DNA of 58,476 nucleotides. It comes from an uncultured Prevotellaceae bacterium. GTDB lineage: Bacteria > Bacteroidota > Bacteroidia > Bacteroidales > Bacteroidaceae. The stretch covers positions 1 through 58,476 of the forward strand of contig UQST01000015.1 in the NCBI GenBank assembly GCA_900543815.1, written 5' to 3'. Position 1 is the first letter of the stretch. Each line of letters opens with the position of its first letter. The notes beneath the pieces were generated by a model. The model ran no database searches. It saw only the letters and a program-made list of their open reading frames with translations, and was not told where the DNA came from. Below, piece by piece: positions 45,301 to 53,379 of this stretch. The position numbers were made by a program, and so were the translations under genes.

Positions 45301-45933
45301 AGAATGTATGAGGAGATGGCAGACACCATGCAAAATATGGCAGACAACCCCGCACTCCTGCTCAACCACGGGCATGTACCACTGTCAGAAGGCCGCCTGG
45401 AGGAGGCTTATACCTATTATAATAGGGCCATCGAGAAGGCCGAGAAGATAGGAGTAGATATCCTCGTCAACCTGCGACAGGATATGCACGCATTCAGCCA
45501 CTTCGGTGTCATCCCCGACCACCTACTTCGCCAGGCGTGCGAACACTACAGCGTGCACTTTGAGCCTGCATTCACTTCGTCCAAGGAGGACGCCAAGCTG
45601 AACAGGCATACGTATGAGAAGCTGGCAGGCGACTGGCTCTGGCAGATAGATGAGCAAACTGTATGCAGCCTGCATGTGGACAAGGAAGGCCAACTGATGA
45701 GGTATCAGGTGTACAGCAATGGCTACCTCGTATTCAGCACCATAGCGCACACACGATTTGAAAAGAGGGGTGGTGAATGGCTATGGGACGAGTTCCACAT
45801 GGATGATGACAGCAATTCCCTGGGAAAGTTAATCAGCATAAAAGACGATGAGTTTGTGATAGAAATCATCGAGAACGGCACTCCTAATGATAAAGGACAG
45901 AGGAGAGTCTATCGGAGAAACAAACCTCAATAG
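42394..45933 (+). CDS. DUF4062-STAND NTPase with membrane, TPR-like and C-terminal beta domains
   Basis: The 1179-residue product opens with KKIRIFISSPGDVHQERQ, the DUF4062 signature (about 1-110). An nSTAND1-type NTPase follows: PYVGLSSYEFSQSDIFFG (203-220), Walker A GESGSGKSS (248-256), Walker B LLLYIDQFEEIF (338-349), then a winged-helix-like part to about 650. Membrane segments lie near 659-677, 700-716, 730-747, 757-770 and 795-815. A TPR-like helical region (about 870-1030) precedes a beta-rich, lipocalin-like end (about 1085-1179; LAGDWLWQIDEQ). STAND proteins are switch ATPases of immunity and signalling; DUF4062 is often compared with TIR folds. I infer a membrane-tied sensor-effector. 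Confidence 0.85.
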   Translation: MKKIRIFISSPGDVHQERQIACKVITEISKQFSKYVTVEVLMWENFPLTAESTFQEGINYFLDADVIDIAVFILWSRMGTPLCKKFLRPDGTPYQSGTEYEFDLMMDLYKRKGWPRILTYVKQSRQTPNLTDLHELEDFFNQKKKLDNFISEHFRDSETNSNYAYMQFGENASFEHKFREHLRALIKAQIGDIGNLCEWEGNPYVGLSSYEFSQSDIFFGRRQLIYDTASMMVDFQHPQVRQSLIVLGESGSGKSSFVKAGILPFFCGSSMKESSTYEILTPSKYGEGFRQGILDALARQFPSLKEHPVLEEICTGKPQAKDFNYLAYELGKADSHALLLYIDQFEEIFTDLRIGEEERALILATLRGLVSTRLIHVILSMRNDFYYLFARYEDLGWIKKNSVVVDMPVASGSDIQEIIEEPARKACLKWEVSDKGEGLNHLIANDAVAIHDLPLIEFALSELYEKRDADNTLTFRAYREIGGLDGAIAKYANGFYDKLSPKEQKALKEVLAMLIAKSSTSGNTYVRKTVRIKELEENKVDRQLLDKLIESHLFVSDKNSAGEATVTIAHEVLLRSWSVVTKWIESEKDFLNRNNYYEELARYWIENGRKKEDLIRERTRLYEAEFHHYKYRNRLTAETRAFLEASLRTERRRGLTWRLPLTALAVISTCIAVVIKGCGVEIDKDLAEACGWDNLATTSLWVLLPYMFLAIYAIYNRIQGAPLYQTTKRTMWVCGAVLACELTYDLTKGAADWGWMIDLPLTIYFILKVHAWRCRKKWSKRFKPRRLSDLFISRLMNIVMTSLVLVLLAGAMAVYMEALQEKEKTMEERAKYVSQAFRYYDKMRDSDPIVQKYAMDQMWKDFLEASYEDEFQDSAYNTAQLDMAISLYNNNCPQEALGHLFPGNDWQHHMFTAITLALCGREKEAAQYAESYLNDCKEQGRYPYDEVGNFSSYNLIWLAEKAGRFDLAQRMYEEMADTMQNMADNPALLLNHGHVPLSEGRLEEAYTYYNRAIEKAEKIGVDILVNLRQDMHAFSHFGVIPDHLLRQACEHYSVHFEPAFTSSKEDAKLNRHTYEKLAGDWLWQIDEQTVCSLHVDKEGQLMRYQVYSNGYLVFSTIAHTRFEKRGGEWLWDEFHMDDDSNSLGKLISIKDDEFVIEIIENGTPNDKGQRRVYRRNKPQ

Positions 45934-46024
45934 GTCCTTCATACGGCTGACAGGCACATGCAAGATGGGCTGAAGCCAGAGAGAAGCCAACTGATTCACA
46001 AACCGCTAAACATTTGAAGAAGTT

Positions 46025-46720
46025 ATGAACCCAACTCCTATTTTAGGCAAAGCGCTCCAGGAACTGGACAAAGCCATGCAGGGAACACTGGACGGCACTA
46101 AGATCTCGGCCATCAAAGAGACTATCCGAGGGTTTGCCATTGCGGCAGCCATAGCAAGTGCAGTGGCAGGACTGGCACCTGGCATTGCAGGTGTAGTGGC
46201 CATCCTCACGCAAACGGGATTCGTGTGGGCTACCTACGTGAAGATAAACAACACGCTGGGCATCTCGATGACAAAGAATACGGCAAAGTTCCTGGGCTCT
46301 GCCATTGTCACCAACATCATACTGAATGCAGGTGCCTTTATAGGTACCCTCATCGCCTCAGGCCTGCTCGCTTTCATCCCGGGACTGGGCAGCGCTGCTT
46401 CCGCAGCACTGAATGCAGCCATGGGATATGTGCTCATCTATGCAGCGGCCATCATTTACCTGAAGCTCATAACGCACTTCATACACCCCGACGGCACTCT
46501 GAACATATCAGAGAATGACAGCACGAAGGAAACCATAAAGGACATCGTGAGCCAAGCGAACATAAGGGACATCATCAAGGAGGGACGTGAATCCTATAAG
46601 GAAGCGAAGAAAGACGGCAGTATAGACAGAGCAAAAGCCGAACCCAAATGCCCGAACTGCGGAACGGACACCGCTCCTGGGCAGAAATTCTGCTCTAACT
46701 GCGGCACCCAACTGGGTTAG
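46025..46720 (+). CDS. Membrane protein, DUF697-like, with a C-terminal zinc ribbon
   Basis: The 231-residue product is glycine- and alanine-rich with hydrophobic helices at about 38-60, 65-82, 100-125 and 128-158. The string IPGLGSAASAALNAAMGYVL resembles the DUF697 (YcjF-type) family, whose members pair with GTPases. The tail is a four-Cys zinc ribbon (Cys209, 212, 223, 226), spaced like that of the M48 protein. It lies 91 bp after the STAND gene. I infer a membrane partner of the dynamin-like GTPase encoded downstream. Confidence 0.75.
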   Translation: MNPTPILGKALQELDKAMQGTLDGTKISAIKETIRGFAIAAAIASAVAGLAPGIAGVVAILTQTGFVWATYVKINNTLGISMTKNTAKFLGSAIVTNIILNAGAFIGTLIASGLLAFIPGLGSAASAALNAAMGYVLIYAAAIIYLKLITHFIHPDGTLNISENDSTKETIKDIVSQANIRDIIKEGRESYKEAKKDGSIDRAKAEPKCPNCGTDTAPGQKFCSNCGTQLG

Positions 46721-46805
46721 AACAGCCTGGACAAAGGGCTGCACGTACTGACACAAAGCCCTGAGGCCGGCCGCGAAGCCCACTCAACAGACTACAGAAA
46801 GCACA

Positions 46806-47363
46806 ATGACAGACAAAGAGACAGTGGAAGCACTCGTCAGGCATGACGCCAAGGTGACGGCGCAATTCTTCTACAAGGATTGCCGGCCGCTCTTCCTGAG
46901 CGTCATCAAGAGGGTGTTTGACAAACAGATAGTGGATTACGACGAAATCATCAGCGAACTGTACATCCTTCTGATGGAGGATGATGCAAAGCGGCTGAGG
47001 CAGTTCAACTTCGAAAGCACCCTTTACCAATGGTTGAAGGTGACGGCTATCAGGCACTGTCTGAAGCTCAAGGCACAGCAGAGGGTGATAGCTGACGAGA
47101 GCCAGGAGCCCGTTGACAACACCGGGAAAACCAACTCCTGCCAGGAAGACAGCCATGCCGGAGCCGACATGGAGACCCTTCTGAGACAGATGAAAAACCA
47201 GCGCTATGCACTGGTCATCAGGCTGCTGATACTGGAGGACCAGACTCCAGAGGAGGTGGCAAAGAGGCTCACTGTCACGGTAGATAACCTCTACAACATC
47301 AAGCGACGAGCCATACAGGCCCTCACAGACGTAGCACTTAAAGACAAGAAACAATATGAGTGA
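46806..47363 (+). CDS. ECF-type RNA polymerase sigma factor
   Basis: The 185-residue product has a region-2-like part (about 25-90: FFYKDCRPLFLSVIKRVF, YDEIISELYILLME, FESTLYQWLKVTAIRHC) and a region-4 helix-turn-helix near the end (QTPEEVAKRLTVTVDNLYNIKRRAIQAL). A low-complexity linker joins them (about 100-120). It overlaps the next gene by 8 bp. The following protein opens with an anti-sigma-like segment, so the pair looks like a sigma switch dedicated to this cluster. Confidence 0.88.
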   Translation: MTDKETVEALVRHDAKVTAQFFYKDCRPLFLSVIKRVFDKQIVDYDEIISELYILLMEDDAKRLRQFNFESTLYQWLKVTAIRHCLKLKAQQRVIADESQEPVDNTGKTNSCQEDSHAGADMETLLRQMKNQRYALVIRLLILEDQTPEEVAKRLTVTVDNLYNIKRRAIQALTDVALKDKKQYE

Positions 47364-48318
47364 ACACAATATGACCATTTCAGACGAATTGCTGGCTGCA
47401 TTCCTTGACGGAAACACTTCGCCCGAAGATACCATGAAGGTGCTCTGCGCCGCTCAGGAAGACCAGCAGTTGCAGGATATCATACAGATAGCAGGCGAGG
47501 TGGATGACGCCATGATGTTTGCCACAGCCCACCGCACACTGCCCATGACAGCTATGGCTGCACGCAAGAAGGAGAATTACCTGTGCGACATAGAGTGCGA
47601 GGAGTTTGTACTTCACCAGCTGGGTATCGAAGCAACACACAAGTCGCTGCTCGATGAAGCCTACCGCAATTGCTGGCTCAAGGACAAGGGAATGCCGCTA
47701 TATAATATAGGAAGGCTCCTGGAAAAGAACCATCTGGCAGTGAGCAGGCGCTATGACTCCACCGTAGAAGACATCTCGCGCCTGCTGGAGAGCGGCAACC
47801 AACTGATAGCGGTGGTAGATAACAACTGCCTCACGGGGGAGTGCAACGAAGACTGCACACAGCCCAACCATGCTGTGGCAATCAGCTCCATCTCCCTCGA
47901 GAGCCAGGAGATAACGCTCTTCAACCCCTATACCGAGGAGGATCTGGTCTGCTACAGCATCCACTCCTTCCAGCGTGCATGGGAGAAGTCAAACTGCTAT
48001 CTGGTGGTGACGAACACTACTGACAAGTTTGTATATGAGCCTTACCCCATCGCTCTCGATGATGTGACTCTCGATGAGGACCTCACTGAGCTGCAGGAGG
48101 CAATAGCCGAGAACGCCCACGAGATATGGGCCAAAGCACGCACCGAACAGGGCTGGAGCTATGGCCCTGAGCGTAATGACCAGAAGAAGGAGACGCCCGA
48201 CATGGTGCCATACTGCAATCTGCCCGAGAGCGAGAAGCTGTATGACCGCGAGATGGCAATGCAGACTCTGAAACTGGTGAAGAAGTTGGGATTTGAAGTG
48301 AAGAGAAGAAAACAATAA
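47356..48318 (+). CDS. Anti-sigma-like N-terminus, papain-like (C39-like) domain and RyR domain
   Basis: The 320-residue product has three parts. Residues 8-55 (ISDELLAAFLDGNTSPED) look like the helical sigma-binding segment of anti-sigma factors. Residues 70-220 fit a C39-like papain fold, with Cys77/Cys81, a PNHAVAI His172 and Asn190 in LFNP as candidate catalytic residues. Residues 246-315 are a RyR domain (EIWAKARTEQGWSYG, MVPYCNLP, EKLYDRE). RyR domains are known from ryanodine receptors and from bacterial proteins, where ligand binding is suspected. It overlaps the sigma gene by 8 bp. I infer that ligand binding or proteolysis releases the sigma factor. Confidence 0.78.
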   Translation: MSEHNMTISDELLAAFLDGNTSPEDTMKVLCAAQEDQQLQDIIQIAGEVDDAMMFATAHRTLPMTAMAARKKENYLCDIECEEFVLHQLGIEATHKSLLDEAYRNCWLKDKGMPLYNIGRLLEKNHLAVSRRYDSTVEDISRLLESGNQLIAVVDNNCLTGECNEDCTQPNHAVAISSISLESQEITLFNPYTEEDLVCYSIHSFQRAWEKSNCYLVVTNTTDKFVYEPYPIALDDVTLDEDLTELQEAIAENAHEIWAKARTEQGWSYGPERNDQKKETPDMVPYCNLPESEKLYDREMAMQTLKLVKKLGFEVKRRKQ

Positions 48319-48329
48319 AGAGGAGCACG

Positions 48330-50708
48330 ATGATGATGACCATTCTGAACATATTAGGCATGCAGGATGACCCTCACGGCAAGGGGATATGTTCGCTGTG
48401 GGAAGCCTTTACGAACCTTTTCGCCGTCGATACACCCCACTACCACACAGCCATCAGTTGGCTTCTGCTGGTGGGAGGGGCTGTTCTGGCCTTCTGCACA
48501 CTGCGCAGCCAGAAGGCCAGGAAGCGGATTATGCGTAACCTGCTACCGATAGCCGTCATTATCTTCATGCTGGGTACCGGGCTGTACATCATCGGTTTCA
48601 ATGGTGAAGGAAGCCACAACAATCCTCTGGTCTTGCTGCTCCGCTCGATGCTGGCGTCCGTTGAGATGTTCGTTTCAGAGTCGGAACTCATAGAGGTGGA
48701 GCCGGCTCTGAAGGAGAACCCATACTACATGCTCATCTTCTCCATCGTGCATTTCCTGGCCACCTGCGTCAGTGCGGCGCTCATCTTGCACATCTTGGGT
48801 CTGAGAGCCACATCATTCATCAGAATGCATAAGGGCTGGCCGCCCAACTGGCCAAAGCGCCGCAATCTGGACATCTACATATTCTTCGACCTGAGTCAGG
48901 AGTCTCTGACATTGGCCAGGAGCATCTATGAGAAGGCCAGAAGCCCGCTACAGATTATCTTCGTGCGCACTCCTCAGGAAGAGAGTCACCATGAGCGCTT
49001 CTCCTTCAGCCATCTGCTCAGCCTGACCAACAGCAAGAACAATGTTGCCGAAGAACTCACCAGGATGAATGCCATGCTCACCTACAGCCGCACGGGGATA
49101 ACTCTCGGCACCCCGACAGGTAGCCCCAAGGAGTGGGCCGAGGCTGTGGGACTGACCTGCCTATGGCGCTTCATCAACCGAAGAGCAGCCCGGAAGTTCT
49201 TCTTCTGCCTGTCTCCCAACGAGGAGAACAACATCAACACCGCCATCGCACTGCACCGGCTCTTTCCCGACACCGAGAAGGAGCAGGTGTTTTGCCGTGC
49301 CAAGCGTAGTGGCATCACCCAGCTGCTGACCACAGAGAGGATAAGAGTCATCGACACAGCAAGCCTCTCGGTGAAGGACATCAGGGAGAATGCGCTCTAC
49401 CAGCCGGTGCGCTACGTGAAACCCGACACCACACTGGGCATTGCCACCAAGCCCTTCAAGGCTGTCATCATAGGCTTTGGCGACACAGGCCAGGAGCTGT
49501 TCAAGTTCCTGTATGAGTTCAGCGCGATGGTTTATGCAAAGGACATCAGCACCCCCTTTGAGTGCTTCATCATCGACCCGAAAGCCAAAGTACTGGAGCA
49601 GGAACTGCTGTCGAAGTGCCCGGGAATCAGGCACGACAAGGACTCGCTGCACTTCATGTGCGGCAGGACAGAAGACTTCAGCCGCGAGTGGGAAGCGCTC
49701 ATCAAGGAGGTTGACTACATTGCCGTATGCACCAATAGCAGCGAGGGCAACCTGTCCCTGGGCATGCAACTGCTGGACATGGCCTACAGGCTGCGCGATG
49801 CAGACAAGACCCTCAGCATCTTCACCGGTATCTACGACTCTGTGAAGTTTGCCAACGCCAGCTACATAGCCGACTACTACCGCCAGCACACCACGCAGGG
49901 AGCCCAGACGGAGCTCTTCCGCTTCGAGCTGGTACCCTTTGGTAAGCGTGAGGACATCTTCTCCTATGCCAATGTGCTGCAGGAAGAGACCATAGAGAGA
50001 GCCAAGTCCTTCCACTATGAATACCAGAAGACCAAGCTGTATGAATATGGTGGAGATACCGAGCAAGACCCAGAAAAGGAGTGGAACAAGCGTGCCGAAG
50101 AATTCATGCAGGACGGCATGAGCGGCAAGGCAAAGCTCACCCAGCAGGAGATACAGGATATGGCCAACGTCTATCACATGACTACCAAGAAGATGCTGAT
50201 GGGCATCACCAGGGAAGTTCCTGCAGCGGTATCGCTCACGAGGAATGCCCGCGGCAAGGAAGCAGTAGGCTGCGTAAGGGCGGCAAGCATCGCAGAGGAC
50301 GGGCAGAGGCAGCAGACCATCGCCCGCATACTGGGTTGCGCGATGCTGCGCATACAGGATGAAGTGACCAGGAAGGAGACTGAAGCAGGCTGGGAATTCA
50401 ACTCACTTGCCCTCATCGAGCAGGTGCTTGCCACTGAGGAGCAAGGCAGATACAAGACTCTGCTGCAGAACATCGCCCGCTGCGAGCATCTGCGCTGGGT
50501 GGCCTCAAACACCATGCTGGGCTACACAGCCGATACCGACAAGAAGGACAACGGCAAGGACTACATACGCAAGACTCATGCCTGCATGATTCCATACGAG
50601 GAACTTCTGCAATACCCCAAGCTCAGAGAGACCATCAAATACGACTACAACACCATCTGGGTGGGGATAAAGAAATGCGGGAGGCCATTGCCCGCCACCC
50701 GCAGGTGA
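48330..50708 (+). CDS. Membrane protein with a TrkA-N-like Rossmann domain and a C-terminal RyR-like domain
   Basis: The 792-residue product has membrane segments at about 42-58, 71-90 and 132-158, with a hydrophobic stretch at 99-110 that could be a re-entrant loop. Two Rossmann-like modules follow: about 178-345, and a second one starting KAVIIGFGDTGQEL (GFGDTG 382-387), as in TrkA-N/RCK nucleotide-binding domains. The last 100 residues (ARCEHLRWVASNTMLGY, CMIPYEELLQ, KYDYNTI) are RyR-like. The layout is that of a nucleotide-gated channel, but no potassium filter motif is seen. It follows the C39/RyR gene by 11 bp. Confidence 0.8.
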   Translation: MMMTILNILGMQDDPHGKGICSLWEAFTNLFAVDTPHYHTAISWLLLVGGAVLAFCTLRSQKARKRIMRNLLPIAVIIFMLGTGLYIIGFNGEGSHNNPLVLLLRSMLASVEMFVSESELIEVEPALKENPYYMLIFSIVHFLATCVSAALILHILGLRATSFIRMHKGWPPNWPKRRNLDIYIFFDLSQESLTLARSIYEKARSPLQIIFVRTPQEESHHERFSFSHLLSLTNSKNNVAEELTRMNAMLTYSRTGITLGTPTGSPKEWAEAVGLTCLWRFINRRAARKFFFCLSPNEENNINTAIALHRLFPDTEKEQVFCRAKRSGITQLLTTERIRVIDTASLSVKDIRENALYQPVRYVKPDTTLGIATKPFKAVIIGFGDTGQELFKFLYEFSAMVYAKDISTPFECFIIDPKAKVLEQELLSKCPGIRHDKDSLHFMCGRTEDFSREWEALIKEVDYIAVCTNSSEGNLSLGMQLLDMAYRLRDADKTLSIFTGIYDSVKFANASYIADYYRQHTTQGAQTELFRFELVPFGKREDIFSYANVLQEETIERAKSFHYEYQKTKLYEYGGDTEQDPEKEWNKRAEEFMQDGMSGKAKLTQQEIQDMANVYHMTTKKMLMGITREVPAAVSLTRNARGKEAVGCVRAASIAEDGQRQQTIARILGCAMLRIQDEVTRKETEAGWEFNSLALIEQVLATEEQGRYKTLLQNIARCEHLRWVASNTMLGYTADTDKKDNGKDYIRKTHACMIPYEELLQYPKLRETIKYDYNTIWVGIKKCGRPLPATRR

Positions 50709-50716
50709 GTCATGTG

Positions 50717-51061
50717 ATGCTCATACTGGCGCTCGGCACCTCACTCACAGCCACTTGCAAGATAGGCTCACTGCGCTCCTACTGGTTGGCACTCATCTTT
50801 GCGCTCGACTTCATAGAGGCTTACCTCGTGAGCCATCTGGCCGAATACCTGTACCTCAACTGGCCTCAGATGGCCGAGATACCCTATCCGAGCAGCATCA
50901 GATACCAGTTGCTCTATGACCTGGGAGCCAGTATGCAGCTGCACAAACTGGCCGGCACGCACACCACTCTGCTGGTGCTAGTGCTGGCCCACATCATTGC
51001 CATCTGCCTGGCACTGTGCATCAGGAAGGACGGACGCTCGGCGTGGTCGATGATGAAATAG
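50717..51061 (+). CDS. Small membrane protein
   Basis: The frame opens at 50675 inside the previous gene, but the ATG at 50717 has AGGTGAG seven bases before it and is the likelier start (114 residues, MLILALGTSL). Membrane segments are predicted near the N-terminus, at about 18-33 (YWLALIFALDFIEAYLV) and at about 72-92 (LLVLVLAHIIAICLAL), with a basic tail. I do not recognise a family. It sits 8 bp after the Rossmann/RyR gene and is probably a cluster subunit. Confidence 0.7.
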   Translation: MLILALGTSLTATCKIGSLRSYWLALIFALDFIEAYLVSHLAEYLYLNWPQMAEIPYPSSIRYQLLYDLGASMQLHKLAGTHTTLLVLVLAHIIAICLALCIRKDGRSAWSMMK

Positions 51062-51142
51062 AATTCTTTTCCTCCCACAGTGATAGATAAGAGGCGGCAC
51101 AGCGCTCTCTCATTACAGATGAACCAATAAGAAGAAAGAGTC

Positions 51143-51442
51143 ATGAGACAGAACAATGGAGACTACAAGCCCATGCCGGTGGATACGAGCCACGTGGAGC
51201 TGCCTGAAGAACTGGACAGACTGGCCGAGATGATAGCCAAGAATGTGCACGAAGTGTGGGCCGAGGGGCGTATGAAAGACGGCTGGACCTACGGCAGCCA
51301 GCGGAATGATGCCGAGAGGAAACATCCCTGTCTGGTGCCCTACGAGGAACTGAGCGAGGAGGAGAAAGCCTATGACCGCAATACCTCACAGCAGACGCTG
51401 AAACTCATCATGAGCCTGGGATTCAAGATCACGCAGCAATAG
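51143..51442 (+). CDS. Stand-alone RyR-domain protein
   Basis: The 99-residue product is almost entirely one RyR domain (about 28-97): VHEVWAEGRMKDGWTYG, LVPYEELSEEEKAYDR and TLKLIMSLGFK. By eye, 34 of 66 aligned residues are identical to the RyR part of the 47356-48318 protein, so the two are close paralogues. There is no signal peptide or membrane segment. It could act as a soluble competitor or adaptor for the same ligand. Confidence 0.85.
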   Translation: MRQNNGDYKPMPVDTSHVELPEELDRLAEMIAKNVHEVWAEGRMKDGWTYGSQRNDAERKHPCLVPYEELSEEEKAYDRNTSQQTLKLIMSLGFKITQQ

Positions 51443-51519
51443 GCATCAGCCCCGCCCCACCGCCTCAGGGAAGAGACGGTACCACACACAAGCAGCAAAC
51501 ATCAAGCACACGAGATACT

Positions 51520-53379
51520 ATGGACAAGAACAAATACAAGGAGACGGCTTCGGCTATAGAGGAATACGTATGCGGGCAGTTGGCCGGCAAATATCTGCAG
51601 GCTGCGCAGGACATCGAGCGGTGCGGCGGAGATATAGCACACCACCTGAAGCAACTGGAAAACAGGAGCCGCGAATACCACAACCCCTCGTTTGTAGTGC
51701 TGGTGGTAGGGCCGGTGAAGTCGGGCAAATCCACCTTCGTAAACCTTGTGGCCAGAAACTACGTCAGCCCGACGCACTTCCTGGAGTGCACCGTGCGCCC
51801 ATCACTCATCTTCGCGGGCAGCGAGGAGAAGCTCACTGTGTATCGCTCGACAGACGCTTCCCACAAGGAACAACAGACCAACAGTATCATCGACAGCATC
51901 AATGGACTGGCCGAGGAATCGGGCTTGGCCAACGTGCGCAAGGAGGTGTATGCCCACACCCGAAAGAATATCGACCGCTATGTGAAGCTGGGCAATGTGT
52001 CGGTGGATAAGGATGACATCCTGCTCACATCCATAGAAACCCACGGAGGCAAGTTGCTCCAGGACCACGTCTATCTCGTTGACATGGCCGGGTTCGACGG
52101 CGACAGAGTCAACTTCGACACGCCTGCCTACAAGGCCATCATCGAGCGTGCCGACCTGATAGTGTTCGTCCAGAGCAGCAACTCAGCCATCTCCAAGTTG
52201 TCGGCCAGCTTCTTCGAGCTACTGCAGAAGAAGAATCACTCGGTGCCCGTATGCCTGGTGCACAACGTGTTCGAGTCGGCCTACTGGCGCGATGAAGAGT
52301 CGAAGCAGAGGGACATAGAGGAGCAGAAGGAGTATGCCGTGGAGCAGATAAAGGCAAAATACAATCTGGTGCTCGATGAGGGTTATGCCTTCAACCTCAA
52401 TCTGGGAAAGGTGGACGACTGGCGCAACGGCAACTTCCGGCCCGAGCTGAAGGAGTCTCTGGAACAGGAGGCTGCACGGTTTGAACAGGCCGAGAGCGCC
52501 ATGTACGAACTCTTCCGCAAACGTGAGTCTATCCGGCTGGCCAACTGCATCGCACGCACAAGCATCCAGCGTGATGTGCTGCTGGAGCATGTGAGAGAGG
52601 CCATAAGGCAGAAACAGGAGCAGGAGAAGCAGTACCAGGAGGTGGCACAGGGGTTCGAGGCGCTCAAGCGTACCCGCCTGGACGACAGTCCCACCGTCAT
52701 GGTCAGCGAGCAGGAACTCACACAGATAGTGAACGAGGAGTACTACACCATCAGGAAGTTTGTGGAGGCCAGAGGCGAGAACACCTCCTTCAAGACAAGC
52801 GAGGTGCGCGGATTCGTGCATCGCATGCTGGAGGGAATCTACTCACGCATGACCAGGCTGGTCAACGAGAAGCGCCGCCAATGCCTGCAAATGCAGTACG
52901 GCCAGGAGTTCCAGCAATGGCAGGTGGCTCTGCTACAGCTGTCGGCACATCATCTGAGCCAGCCCAACGTGAGCGTCGAGTGTCCTCTGGAGGACATCAC
53001 GGTAGATTGGGGGACGGGAGTCAACGTGGAGGAACTGGTGGCACACAAGTCCATGTGGTACAAGCACAGCACTGACTCGGTGAATGACTACTTTGCCTAT
53101 GTGCACGATGCCTACTGCGGATTCGAGGCCACTGCCGACACCAAGGCAAAGGGGCTCATTGCCAACGAACTGCTGCACAAGGTAAACGACCTGATAAGCG
53201 CTGCGCTCAACCAGGTCAAGAGCCAGCTCACCGGCGGGATGAACCGCGAGATAGAGCGCCTGAAGCTGCTCTCGCTGGTTACCATCACGCCTGACCACGA
53301 TGCTTTCACCGCCCATGTGGCCCTGCTCCAGAGCCTGGAGAAGGACCTGGAGGCCCTTAACATCCACATCCATGAATAG
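51520..53379 (+). CDS. Dynamin-like GTPase
   Basis: The 619-residue product has the P-loop GPVKSGKST (64-72), a switch-I-like Thr91 in LECTVRPSLI and the G3 motif DMAG (188-191) in VYLVDMAGFDG. A canonical TKxD G4 is not seen; the segment reads VPVCLVHNVFE. Long helical regions follow (about 320-619), including IRQKQEQEKQYQEVAQG, as in bacterial dynamin-like proteins that remodel membranes. No membrane span is present. It overlaps the next gene by 8 bp, a DUF697-like membrane protein that probably anchors it. Confidence 0.85.
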   Translation: MDKNKYKETASAIEEYVCGQLAGKYLQAAQDIERCGGDIAHHLKQLENRSREYHNPSFVVLVVGPVKSGKSTFVNLVARNYVSPTHFLECTVRPSLIFAGSEEKLTVYRSTDASHKEQQTNSIIDSINGLAEESGLANVRKEVYAHTRKNIDRYVKLGNVSVDKDDILLTSIETHGGKLLQDHVYLVDMAGFDGDRVNFDTPAYKAIIERADLIVFVQSSNSAISKLSASFFELLQKKNHSVPVCLVHNVFESAYWRDEESKQRDIEEQKEYAVEQIKAKYNLVLDEGYAFNLNLGKVDDWRNGNFRPELKESLEQEAARFEQAESAMYELFRKRESIRLANCIARTSIQRDVLLEHVREAIRQKQEQEKQYQEVAQGFEALKRTRLDDSPTVMVSEQELTQIVNEEYYTIRKFVEARGENTSFKTSEVRGFVHRMLEGIYSRMTRLVNEKRRQCLQMQYGQEFQQWQVALLQLSAHHLSQPNVSVECPLEDITVDWGTGVNVEELVAHKSMWYKHSTDSVNDYFAYVHDAYCGFEATADTKAKGLIANELLHKVNDLISAALNQVKSQLTGGMNREIERLKLLSLVTITPDHDAFTAHVALLQSLEKDLEALNIHIHE

